A DNA stretch of 30,488 bases, from positions 1-30,488 of the forward strand of contig CAZJUP010000021.1 in NCBI GenBank assembly GCA_964549275.1, read 5' to 3'. The position numbers were made by a program, and so were the translations under genes. This DNA is from CAZJUP01 sp964549275. Lineage in GTDB: Bacteria > Fidelibacterota > Marinisomatia > Marinisomatales > TCS55. Shown here piece by piece: positions 17,181 through 25,037 of the stretch (positions within the stretch are counted from its first letter, which is position 1; each line of letters begins with the position of its first letter). Below the pieces are notes generated by a model. The model did no database searches and was not told the origin of the DNA. It worked only from the letters and a program-made list of their open reading frames with translations.

Positions 17181-18879
17181 AACAGTTAAAGTTTCTTTAT
17201 TCACAATCTTTATAACTCTCCTTTTGTTTTGGGGTATATGGGCTTTTCCATTTTGGGGCTTTCCTTTTAATGCGTCAAGACATACTCAAATTCCCTACAC
17301 ACCCTCTTGGGCTTTAGAATGCTGGCTCTGGGAAGATGATGTTAATAATGCCAATCGTGTCCAGGAGCTTCTAGAGGGCTATAAAGAACATGATTTCCCC
17401 GTCAGAACCATTTTAATTGACAGTCCTTGGTCAACCCGATATAATGATTTCACCGTGGATACTAATCGATACCCCCAGTCTTTTTTCAAATCGTTAGACG
17501 AAGATGGATATCGGGTAGTTCTTTGGATGACATCAATGGTAAATGCCTTTTCTAAAGATACACAGATTAAGCGCTCGCATGACTGGTTTTATGATGCAAA
17601 ATCAAATGGATATCTTGTAGGAAATGGATATATATGGGATTGGTGGAAAGGAGATGGAGGCTTCATTGATTATACAAACCCAAAAGCTCTGGAATGGTGG
17701 CAAAGTCTTCAGCAGAATGTATTTGACCTTGGAATTGATGGCTGGAAACTGGATGGTACAGCTACGGCATTTTCATCAAAGCTTGGGAAAATCCCTATCC
17801 CATACCAATGGACCTTTAGCGGATTAATGACGACTCGCCGGTACATGGATTTATATTACCGAAAAGAATACAAGCACGGACTAAAACAAAATCCTGATTT
17901 TATTACTTTATCTCGATCTTATGACGGGTTTGGGCATCCAGAAGGCTTTGCTCCATTGGATGCTGCTCCTGTTTCCTGGGTTGGCGACCAGGATCATGAA
18001 TGGAGTTTAGAAAAGGAAGGAATTGAAGAAGCGATAAGAGATATCATACGAAGTGGAGACAGAGGATATGGAGTCGTTGGATCAGATATCGGAGGATATT
18101 CGGGTGGAGAGATACCCTCTGAATTATATATAAGATGGGCTGAGTTTTCGGCATTTTGCGGATTATTTCTTAATGGCGGTCACGGTGAACGCAGACTATG
18201 GCAAAGAAATCAAAAAGAACTGGAGATTATCAGAAAATTTGCCTGGCTGCATACAGAGTTGATTCCCTACATCTATAGTTCACTGGAAAACCAACGGAAC
18301 GGTGGACAAAGCCTCATAAAGTCTGTTCCGGGAAAATATCAGTATATGTTTGGAAACGATATCCTGTGCGCACCTATTCATGAATATACAAATCAAAGAC
18401 GCATTAAACTGCCTAAAGGAAAATGGCGCTATTTGTTTGGGAAACATGAAGTTTTTCAAGGACCGGAAACGATTGATATGATGATCCCCTTGGATGAATT
18501 TCCTGCCTTTGTTCGAGAAGGTGGGGTCATCCCCATGAATATTTGCCGGGATTATAGTGGCTTTGGTAATTCATTATATTGCGGAAAAACAACACTTGTC
18601 ATTTATCCAGCTTTATATTCTTTTAGAGAATTCATTCAGCCAAATTCGGACCAACGGTATTCAGTACTATTAGAATATAAGGACAGGATGACTGTATCGA
18701 TTAAGGGAAGCTTTCCCGAAGTTATTTTGAGGGTTTTTATGGAGGATGTTCCATCAAAAGTTTTTGATGGAGATACAGAATTAGTTCAAAATCATTCTTG
18801 GGAGTTTTTGGAAAATGAAAATTGCCTCATCATACATCCTTTCTCTAATCAAAATCCGTATATCACTATTCAATTCTAA
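17170..18879 (+). CDS. Glycoside hydrolase family 31, membrane-anchored
   Basis: A 569-residue retaining alpha-glycosidase. An N-terminal helix (about residues 8-25) anchors or exports it. The (beta/alpha)8 domain has the GH31 order: ILIDSPWST, YRVVLWMTSMV, the nucleophile segment GIDGWKLDGTA (Asp195), acid/base WVGDQDHEW (probably Asp273), VVGSDIGGY, ELYIRWAEFSAFC, then LHTELIPYIYSS and the C-terminal sheet (VREGGVIPM). GH31 covers alpha-glucosidases, xylosidases, galactosidases, sulfoquinovosidases and N-acetylgalactosaminidases. The WKLDGT variant does not let me choose. It is short for GH31 and appears to lack the usual N-terminal beta-sandwich. The only sensible start is TTG at 17170, nine bases after AGAGGAA and overlapping the previous gene by eleven bases. 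Its end overlaps the opposing gene by four bases. Confidence 0.88.
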   Translation: MSNKTVKVSLFTIFITLLLFWGIWAFPFWGFPFNASRHTQIPYTPSWALECWLWEDDVNNANRVQELLEGYKEHDFPVRTILIDSPWSTRYNDFTVDTNRYPQSFFKSLDEDGYRVVLWMTSMVNAFSKDTQIKRSHDWFYDAKSNGYLVGNGYIWDWWKGDGGFIDYTNPKALEWWQSLQQNVFDLGIDGWKLDGTATAFSSKLGKIPIPYQWTFSGLMTTRRYMDLYYRKEYKHGLKQNPDFITLSRSYDGFGHPEGFAPLDAAPVSWVGDQDHEWSLEKEGIEEAIRDIIRSGDRGYGVVGSDIGGYSGGEIPSELYIRWAEFSAFCGLFLNGGHGERRLWQRNQKELEIIRKFAWLHTELIPYIYSSLENQRNGGQSLIKSVPGKYQYMFGNDILCAPIHEYTNQRRIKLPKGKWRYLFGKHEVFQGPETIDMMIPLDEFPAFVREGGVIPMNICRDYSGFGNSLYCGKTTLVIYPALYSFREFIQPNSDQRYSVLLEYKDRMTVSIKGSFPEVILRVFMEDVPSKVFDGDTELVQNHSWEFLENENCLIIHPFSNQNPYITIQF

Positions 18880-19520
18880 GTTAATTCTGTTATTCGCTTT
18901 CCAATAGCAAACTGCCAAACACAATCCAAGTATACCACTATTTTCTGTGTCGCAGGAAGAATCGGACCACTCATCCCTATGAGTCCTTGAAAGATGTGAT
19001 ACCCGACTGCAACAATTAAAATTCCACTTAAAACAAAAAACGATGTGGATGTGTATCCTGACTTAAGGTCATGTAAAAAAATAAATAACGCCAGTATCAT
19101 TAAACTAAAAGCCCAAATCCATACACCAATCATATGTATTTCAGGAAGCAAATTATCTGGAGCAGAGGCAATGATAACCATCCCAATACCGGACAACATT
19201 CCCACAAAAGAAATAAACTGTCCATGTGCGCCCGAAAAAAGATACTTTGCCGAAGAATACATCACAACCAAACCCAAACCAAAAACCCCCAAGGAAATAT
19301 TGAACAGAGAACTGGCTATAAAATTATCGTTTCCATTGTAAGAAATTGTTCGCCCTAAATCACTAAAGAAATTTTGCCAAAAAGTATATCCTTCTGCTAA
19401 ATGATTCCAAGGTGTGCCACCCCCATAAAATTGCATTGCAATTAACGGAAGAATAATAAATTGTATTACACCAAATTCTCCCACATACGAAGAGATTTTT
19501 AATCGCGATTTATTGTCCAT
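18876..19520 (-). CDS. Six-helix integral membrane protein, DUF998-like
   Basis: A 214-residue protein with about six transmembrane segments, last gene of the five-gene minus-strand operon. The first extramembrane loop contains WQNFFSDLGRT, reminiscent of DUF998 proteins, which have no established biochemical role. Later helices include SFVGMLSGIGMVIIAS and FFVLSGILIVAVGYH. The ATG lies inside the last codons of the ceramidase-like gene upstream (11-base overlap), so translation is probably coupled. Its stop overlaps the stop of the convergent GH31 gene by four bases. Family assignment is tentative; the topology is clear. Confidence 0.6.
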   Translation of the reverse strand: MDNKSRLKISSYVGEFGVIQFIILPLIAMQFYGGGTPWNHLAEGYTFWQNFFSDLGRTISYNGNDNFIASSLFNISLGVFGLGLVVMYSSAKYLFSGAHGQFISFVGMLSGIGMVIIASAPDNLLPEIHMIGVWIWAFSLMILALFIFLHDLKSGYTSTSFFVLSGILIVAVGYHIFQGLIGMSGPILPATQKIVVYLDCVWQFAIGKRITELT

Positions 19521-21075
19521 AGTTAATGTCTTTCAGCAAATTTACTAACTGATGATATATTATGGGGCCTGCTTCAGGGCCTACAGAGTTTTCCTCACCG
19601 TATGGAGAATTGTCATTATTATAAAGGTATGGTGGTTCTTCATCCCATTCACTCTTTGGTATAATATATCCAATCTCATCATTTGCCAACCCAAATACAA
19701 ATGTATACTCCCCTTCCATAAATGATCTTAAAGGGGGTACTTCCAACGGAGATATAGGATAATCCTGCCCAAAAGGAGATTCAATTCCACCATTGACAAT
19801 TTCTGGATATATTTCACCCGGAATTGTTATAAAACTTGCAGGACCAATGCGAATGGCAGAGACCTCAGTCCTGATCTTCATCCATCCTGTCGTTCCATGT
19901 TTGATTACACCCAATGCAAATCCCAACCTGAAATTTCTATTAGCCAAAGGGATAGAAATCGTTTTTGCCCTAATCTCTATATTCGCTTTATTCACCACAG
20001 TGGCTGAGTTACGATCTAATGCTTTTAGAATCAACAATCCTATTTGCTCTCCTTGGGCTTGTGTTTTATTAAATGTAGCACCGGTAAGCGGGACACCGGT
20101 AAAAGGATCGGGAATAGAAAAGGATGGTCTTGTTGTCATCAACCCTCCAACTGAACTGCTGATATAAACAGCGACCCCTCCTATTCCTTTAGCTAAAACT
20201 GTATCACCTCTATGCACCCCTTTTTCAACGGATTCCCTTACAAAATGAGGGAAATCAGAACTAATCAATAAATTTTCACTCCACATCGTCTCCGGATGAT
20301 TTCCCCAAGAAATTAATGAACCCAATGTTGTATCTGACTCTGCATCAATGGCTTGAATAATTCTGATACCTGGGTCCATGACTTGTGGATCCCTTGAGTC
20401 CATCACATAATTAACTCCCAATTCTAATTCCTGAGCAAATTTTAACTGTGCAGGGCGGAGGTTGTGGATTGCCTCTGTAATGGCTATTTTTGTTTTGGAC
20501 TTCACTTCTCTCATGTAGGATGCATTGACACCACTTTTAAAAAAACTCTCCCCCCATATCCCAATCAAATCAGGGCCTTCATGATTATGGGTGCTGCAAA
20601 TAATAGTATAGTCAAGATTTAATTCCTTGCCTAATGATTTACGTATATCAACTACATCATCGTGCAAAAATCCTACCACATCTAAACCAACTATGGCTAT
20701 TCGACTGTTCCCGTCATCCAGGACCATAACTCTTGCCCAAATATCATCATGAATTCCTTGAGCAGGTCGGCGGTTATGAAATCCTGCAATCCAAATCGGA
20801 TCAAATCTACCATTTTGATTTAAATCAGTATAAGTATCCCCCTTATCAGGCTCATATTTTGAATTCCCATCCACATCATTCCACGTATCTTCTATTTTTG
20901 GTGTGAGAGAAATTTTTGAAAAACCAGCAAAAATTCTATCAGGTTCTCGATTTGAGATAATATTTAAGTCCAGAGAGTATCCCGGATGTTTGTCTGATAA
21001 ATTTTCATAAAAAAATCCTAACGCAAGAAAAAATATAATTCCAATAAATAATATGATGCGTATTACGAGTTTCAC
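19510..21075 (-). CDS. Ceramidase-family hydrolase with calcium-binding-like insertion (copy 2)
   Basis: A 521-residue protein with an N-terminal membrane helix (about 4-22) and a ceramidase-type domain. FAGFSKISLTP opens the fold, the metal motif STHNHEGPD gives His163 and His165, and a later ISWGNHPET supplies another His at the place expected for a third ligand. Between the first strand and the metal motif sits an insertion (about 63-93) with two Asp/Asn/Gly loops, DVDGNSKYEPD and DLNQNGRFDP, typical of calcium-binding repeats. Substrate is uncertain: N-acyl amide cleavage is the family chemistry, but divergent members may act on other compounds. The start is GTG, overlapping the TGA of the deacetylase gene by four bases (GTGA). 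It differs from copy 1 in length, insertion and motif (HNHEG versus HTHTS), so the two are not a recent duplication. Confidence 0.8.
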   Translation of the reverse strand: MKLVIRIILFIGIIFFLALGFFYENLSDKHPGYSLDLNIISNREPDRIFAGFSKISLTPKIEDTWNDVDGNSKYEPDKGDTYTDLNQNGRFDPIWIAGFHNRRPAQGIHDDIWARVMVLDDGNSRIAIVGLDVVGFLHDDVVDIRKSLGKELNLDYTIICSTHNHEGPDLIGIWGESFFKSGVNASYMREVKSKTKIAITEAIHNLRPAQLKFAQELELGVNYVMDSRDPQVMDPGIRIIQAIDAESDTTLGSLISWGNHPETMWSENLLISSDFPHFVRESVEKGVHRGDTVLAKGIGGVAVYISSSVGGLMTTRPSFSIPDPFTGVPLTGATFNKTQAQGEQIGLLILKALDRNSATVVNKANIEIRAKTISIPLANRNFRLGFALGVIKHGTTGWMKIRTEVSAIRIGPASFITIPGEIYPEIVNGGIESPFGQDYPISPLEVPPLRSFMEGEYTFVFGLANDEIGYIIPKSEWDEEPPYLYNNDNSPYGEENSVGPEAGPIIYHQLVNLLKDINYGQ

Positions 21076-22043
21076 CCTGTAGACCTTTCTTTAAATCGAT
21101 TCATCATCTCTTTCCAATTGGTAAAGTATAAATCTTCATCTTTCATCATCTGGATAACTTCAGGGTCCGAAAACATCTTGGCTTCCCACACGCGCTGTTG
21201 CCAGGAGTGCGTAATTTTCTTTAATCCCTCTGTCTGAATAGAAGGATGAAATATAATCTCAGATATTCCCGGTTCCAAAGACTGGATCAATTCAAAGAAT
21301 TTACCTTTTTTCTCCTCATAAGTTTTTCCACTGGGTACAGAAAAAAAATCATCAAGTTTCGGTAGAGTATATTGTTCAGCATATTTTATCATTTCATCTG
21401 TGATTGGGTACCCTTGGCTTCGAAATTTTTCAACTCTAGAGGGTGTAAATTCAATTACATTTGCGGGAATGTTATATTCCATTGCCACTTTAAAAAATAC
21501 ATTTGCAAAATCTGTCCGGGCAAAAAGTGTCCCCATATGAGTATCAATATGGTTTGGCTTCATCCCCATCTTTATTGCTCTGTCTATTTGCGCCCTGATT
21601 TCTTTTTCTACTTCTTCTAAAGAAGCATGAGTTACAACACCCTTTACCTCGTGCCATAAATATCCATCTTTATCTATCAATCCCGGGATATCTCTGGGAT
21701 TGGTTATACCACCCCATCTGTAATGTTTCCACTCACTGGTAAGGGTTAAGTGAAGCCCTATATCTTTATCGGGGTTTGCAATAGCCCATTCAGAAAACTC
21801 ATTAAACCATGGGCAGGGAACCATCACAGATGCGGATTGAATTTCATCGTGGTGTAAATAAGTTTTTGTAGCTTGGTTTGCTTCATAGCACATACCAACA
21901 TCATCTGCATGAAGAATCACGACACGGCTTTCTCTAGGCCATCCTAATTTTTCTGCCCAGGTTTTTCCGGTGAGTAATTGAACTTTATCTTTATTGCATG
22001 AAATTAACAAAAGACTAATCAGCATGGGATATAATTTGTTCAA
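21072..22043 (-). CDS. ChbG/YdjC-like carbohydrate deacetylase, lipoprotein
   Basis: A 323-residue protein of the YdjC/ChbG family, metal-dependent enzymes that remove acetyl groups from N-acetylated oligosaccharides such as chitobiose. Motifs are HADDVG (His45, Asp47, Asp48), GLHLTLT (His98), HIDTH (His165, Asp167, His169) and a late FHPS. Unlike cytoplasmic ChbG, it has a short signal ending in LLLISC with Cys16 as probable lipid anchor, so it should work in the periplasm or at the surface. The frame extends seven codons further upstream, but I chose the TTG at 22041-22043. It lies seven bases after AAGGAG and overlaps the TGA of the esterase gene as TTGA. Neighbouring esterase and ceramidase-like genes suggest stepwise deacylation of one substrate. 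Substrate not shown. Confidence 0.85.
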   Translation of the reverse strand: MNKLYPMLISLLLISCNKDKVQLLTGKTWAEKLGWPRESRVVILHADDVGMCYEANQATKTYLHHDEIQSASVMVPCPWFNEFSEWAIANPDKDIGLHLTLTSEWKHYRWGGITNPRDIPGLIDKDGYLWHEVKGVVTHASLEEVEKEIRAQIDRAIKMGMKPNHIDTHMGTLFARTDFANVFFKVAMEYNIPANVIEFTPSRVEKFRSQGYPITDEMIKYAEQYTLPKLDDFFSVPSGKTYEEKKGKFFELIQSLEPGISEIIFHPSIQTEGLKKITHSWQQRVWEAKMFSDPEVIQMMKDEDLYFTNWKEMMNRFKERSTG

Positions 22044-23008
22044 TGTGATTCTCCTTTTAGCCAAGTTTTAAAAAATTGGTTCATCACAGCTTGAGTGTAG
22101 TTGTTTACGGGTACAGCCGCATCCATCGTATGGGGCCATCCTTCTAATCTGTGATATTCAGATGGGACTCCCACTGTAATTAATTTATTTCTGAGACTGT
22201 CACTTTGAGTAACCGGTACAATCTTGTCTAATGTTCCATGCAATATCAAAGTCGGAGGATCTGAAGGAGATACATATTGAATGGGGGACGCTTTTTTATA
22301 AACTTCGGGCATTTCGTGGAATTGACCTCCAATAAATTTTTGTGTTGCAGGTACAGAAATAGCATAATCTGTTGTCAGATCAGATGGACCATAAATATTC
22401 ACAACAGCTTGAACAGTTGCACTTGTTTCATAATTATGACAATCTGTTTCAAATACAAATTCATCACTTGTATATGCCGCTAATATAGCCAAATGACCTC
22501 CGGCGGATCCTCCCACAAGAGCCACTCTGCTTGAGTCTATTCCATATTTATCACCATTTTGTTTAATCCATTTAATACCACAGATGACATCTTCTATTGC
22601 AGAGGGGAAAAGTGATTCTTGTGAAAACCGATAAGACAAAGAGGCCGTTACGTACCCCCGTTGAGCATATGACAAACAATATACAAGATAATCATTTTTA
22701 TCTCCTTTCGTCCAACTTCCACCATGGATAAAAATAATTACCGGAGCATTTTGGCTTAAATATCTGTTTTGGTACAAATCAAGTTTCAAATCTCTTTGGG
22801 GTGTTTCTTTATAAATAATGTCTCGAATCACTTCGATAGAATCCGGAATCTCCGGATTCAGGTTAACTCTCTCAAGCCATCCCCATTTAATAGACCATTT
22901 TAAAAAAGTCATATTAGCATATCCTTTTGGAGGATCGGGAATGCTTTGAGAACCCTGTCCCAGAACAAAGGTGAAAAAAATAATTAAAGTAGAAAATTGT
23001 TTTTTCAT
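22040..23008 (-). CDS. Alpha/beta-hydrolase esterase, exported
   Basis: A 322-residue serine esterase of the BD-FAE/carboxylesterase-lipase group. A signal peptide (about 1-17, ending FVLGQ) exports it. The alpha/beta-hydrolase core begins about residue 60. It shows the oxyanion motif HGGS (95-98), nucleophile elbow GGSAG with Ser168, acid Asp261 in GTLDKIVP and His293 in WPHTMD, so the triad is complete. Such enzymes remove acetyl, feruloyl or other acyl groups from glycans and lipids. The frame can start at a GTG six codons earlier (23026), inside the PAP2 gene, but ATG at 23008 is five bases after that gene's TGA and gives a clean signal peptide. It would supply O-deacylation beside the N-deacetylase encoded next. 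Confidence 0.88.
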   Translation of the reverse strand: MKKQFSTLIIFFTFVLGQGSQSIPDPPKGYANMTFLKWSIKWGWLERVNLNPEIPDSIEVIRDIIYKETPQRDLKLDLYQNRYLSQNAPVIIFIHGGSWTKGDKNDYLVYCLSYAQRGYVTASLSYRFSQESLFPSAIEDVICGIKWIKQNGDKYGIDSSRVALVGGSAGGHLAILAAYTSDEFVFETDCHNYETSATVQAVVNIYGPSDLTTDYAISVPATQKFIGGQFHEMPEVYKKASPIQYVSPSDPPTLILHGTLDKIVPVTQSDSLRNKLITVGVPSEYHRLEGWPHTMDAAVPVNNYTQAVMNQFFKTWLKGESH

Positions 23009-23013
23009 TCTGG

Positions 23014-23742
23014 TCAAAACTTCCACGTATAATTGAATTTAAACAGGGGAATTACTCTTTCATTCGTATTAGATCTGAAATCTTTATAATTCAGTACGAA
23101 GGCTCGACCAATTGCTGTTCCAAGAGCAGCACCAAAAATAACATCACTTAAATAATGTTTATTATCGTTAATTCTACTCACAGCAACCAGAGTAGCCACT
23201 CCATATGTCAGAGCGCCAATTTCATTTCCATATAAATCACGAGCAATAGCTGCAATTGTAAAACTATGAGAAGTATGACCTGAAGGAAAAGATTTACAGC
23301 ATCCTCCATTAGGCCTTACGCGCCCAAAGGCTCGTTTCATTCCATAGGTAATCAATCCGTTCGTTAGCATGGCAAATGTAGAAACCTGCATTTTTGATTG
23401 AATGATGTCCTGACTATCCTTAGAAATCAAAGATGATGACAGAATTGAACCCCATAAAATCCAATGCCCCCAGTCACCGCCGTATTTATCTCCAAAGTGA
23501 GAAACCTGTTCGGACAATAGTCCTTTAGTCTGTGCATAATTTTTTACATTCATATCAATCTGGGTTGCCCCCAGAGCAGCGAGAGCTGCCGCACCTAATA
23601 TCCACCTGTTTTTCTGATTGGATAGTATGCTTTGGGTTGATTTTTGCCAGTAGGAAGACCAATCAACGGGAAGGGTTTGCCCGTTGCTCATGCTCATGAT
23701 TAAAATCAAGATATATCCATATTTTTGAAATGTCATTCTCAT
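23014..23742 (-). CDS. PAP2-superfamily phosphatase, exported
   Basis: A 242-residue protein, first gene of the minus-strand operon. All three parts of the phosphatidic acid phosphatase type 2 signature are intact. K136-x6-R143-P144 lies in KRAFGRVRP, S151-to-H156 in SFPSGH, and SR-x5-H-x3-D spans Ser189 to Asp200, ending NKHYLSDV. The N-terminus (about 1-21, ending SMSNG) is a signal peptide. Further hydrophobic segments near 45-60, 95-107 and 160-185 suggest membrane association. The family removes phosphate from lipid phosphates, undecaprenyl pyrophosphate or lipid A on the periplasmic side. Cotranscription with a deacetylase, esterase and ceramidase-like enzyme points to a phosphorylated lipid or glycolipid, but housekeeping isoprenoid-phosphate recycling is not excluded. 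Confidence 0.88.
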   Translation of the reverse strand: MRMTFQKYGYILILIMSMSNGQTLPVDWSSYWQKSTQSILSNQKNRWILGAAALAALGATQIDMNVKNYAQTKGLLSEQVSHFGDKYGGDWGHWILWGSILSSSLISKDSQDIIQSKMQVSTFAMLTNGLITYGMKRAFGRVRPNGGCCKSFPSGHTSHSFTIAAIARDLYGNEIGALTYGVATLVAVSRINDNKHYLSDVIFGAALGTAIGRAFVLNYKDFRSNTNERVIPLFKFNYTWKF

Positions 23743-23798
23743 ACTGGTTTATTTAATGAAAAGTTCACAAATTTCAACATCGAAAAAAAGACCTATTT
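23743..23798. promoter_or_regulatory. Divergent 56-base promoter region (PAP2 operon / oxidoreductase)
   Basis: The only divergent gap in the window, so it should hold promoters in both directions. On the minus strand TTGAAA (23772-23777) and TAAATA (23750-23755) are separated by 16 bases. If this is a promoter, transcription would begin within a few bases of the PAP2 start codon, giving an almost leaderless mRNA. No comparable pair was found for the + strand. Motif strength is weak and the call rests mainly on gene orientation. Confidence 0.3.
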
Positions 23799-25037
23799 AT
23801 GACCCCGATTAAAATAATGATTGTTGGAGCAGGAAACCGCGGGAAAACTTATGCTTCTTATAGTAAAGAGTTCCCCGATGAAATGCAAGTCGTAGCCGTA
23901 GCAGATCCAAATGAAGATAAAAGAAATTTTTTCACTCAAGAATACGGATTTGATTCCAATTATTGTTTTTATTCATGGGAAGAGGCATTGAACAAGAATC
24001 GAATTGCGGATGCTGTAATCCTTTGCACCCAAGATCAAATGCATGTAGATCCTGCTTTAGCAGCCCTGGGAAAAGGCTACCATATTTTATTGGAAAAACC
24101 CATGGCAACTACTAAAAACAAATGTCTCAAATTTTATAACGAGGCTAAAGATTACAATAAAATCATTGGCTTATGTCATGTACTTAGATTTACGGCCCAT
24201 TATTTGAAAATCAAAGATCTTATAGATTCCGGAACTATTGGCGATGTTGTCAATATTGAACATTTGGAACCTGTAAATTATTGGCATATGGCCCATTCCT
24301 ATGTTCGTGGAAATTGGAGACGAATAGATGAGTCTTCTCCTATTATTTTAGCAAAATCCATCCATGATTTAGATTTAATCAGTTGGTTTGCAAACGCTCC
24401 ATTTAAAAGTATTTATTCTGTGGGATCGTTGCGGCATTTCACATTGGAAAATGCACCGGAAGGAAGTACAGAAAGATGCATTTCTAATTGTGCAGTAGAA
24501 AATGATTGCCCCTACTCCGCCCTAAAATTATACATGAACATGGATTTGACAGGATGGCCCGTTTCGGTAATCACTCGAGATTTATCTAAAGAAGGACGAG
24601 AAAAAGCATTGCAAGATGGTCCATATGGCCGTTGTGTTTATCGATCGGATAATGATGTGGTCGATCATCAATTAGTGAGTATTGAATTTAGGAATGATGT
24701 AAAAGCTTCATTCACGATGTCAGCTTTTACCGAAGGTGAACGAAGAACCCGAATTATGGGAACCATGGGTGAAATTATTGGAGATTTTAACACTATTACT
24801 TTGAGCAATTTTCGCCGGCAAACAAAGGAAGTTATCTGGGAAAAAACAGAAGAAGACGAAATGGGTCATGGTGGCGGTGATTTTGGGCTAATAAAACAAT
24901 TCCTAAAAGCAGTGCGCAGAAAAGACAGCTCGCTTTTTAGCTCAAATTTAGAAGCCTCCATAGAAAGTCACGTCATGGCATTTGCTGCCGAGGAAAGCCG
25001 GTTAAAAAAACAAGCTATTCCTCATGAGAATTATTGA
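23799..25037 (+). CDS. Gfo/Idh/MocA-family NAD(P)-dependent oxidoreductase
   Basis: A 412-residue cytoplasmic dehydrogenase. The N-terminal Rossmann domain (about 1-125) has VGAGNRGK (10-15 region), acidic VADPNED ending beta-2, and the nicotinamide loop EKP (99-101). The C-terminal domain carries KSIHDLDLISW, where His189/Asp190 sit near the usual catalytic position. A Cys trio CISNCAVENDC (Cys227, 231, 237) followed by PYSA resembles a subgroup of this family found in sugar-utilisation loci. The family oxidises or reduces sugars, inositols or amino sugars. It is the only + strand gene between two minus-strand operons and overlaps the last gene of the right-hand operon by seven bases. No Tat signal is present, so it is not the exported GH109 type. 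Substrate unknown. Confidence 0.87.
   Translation: MTPIKIMIVGAGNRGKTYASYSKEFPDEMQVVAVADPNEDKRNFFTQEYGFDSNYCFYSWEEALNKNRIADAVILCTQDQMHVDPALAALGKGYHILLEKPMATTKNKCLKFYNEAKDYNKIIGLCHVLRFTAHYLKIKDLIDSGTIGDVVNIEHLEPVNYWHMAHSYVRGNWRRIDESSPIILAKSIHDLDLISWFANAPFKSIYSVGSLRHFTLENAPEGSTERCISNCAVENDCPYSALKLYMNMDLTGWPVSVITRDLSKEGREKALQDGPYGRCVYRSDNDVVDHQLVSIEFRNDVKASFTMSAFTEGERRTRIMGTMGEIIGDFNTITLSNFRRQTKEVIWEKTEEDEMGHGGGDFGLIKQFLKAVRRKDSSLFSSNLEASIESHVMAFAAEESRLKKQAIPHENY

Noticed and set aside
22044..22064. Longer N-terminus for the deacetylase beginning at 22064
   Set aside because: The extra seven codons contain the Shine-Dalgarno AAGGAG itself, and the downstream TTG has correct spacing and a stop-start overlap.
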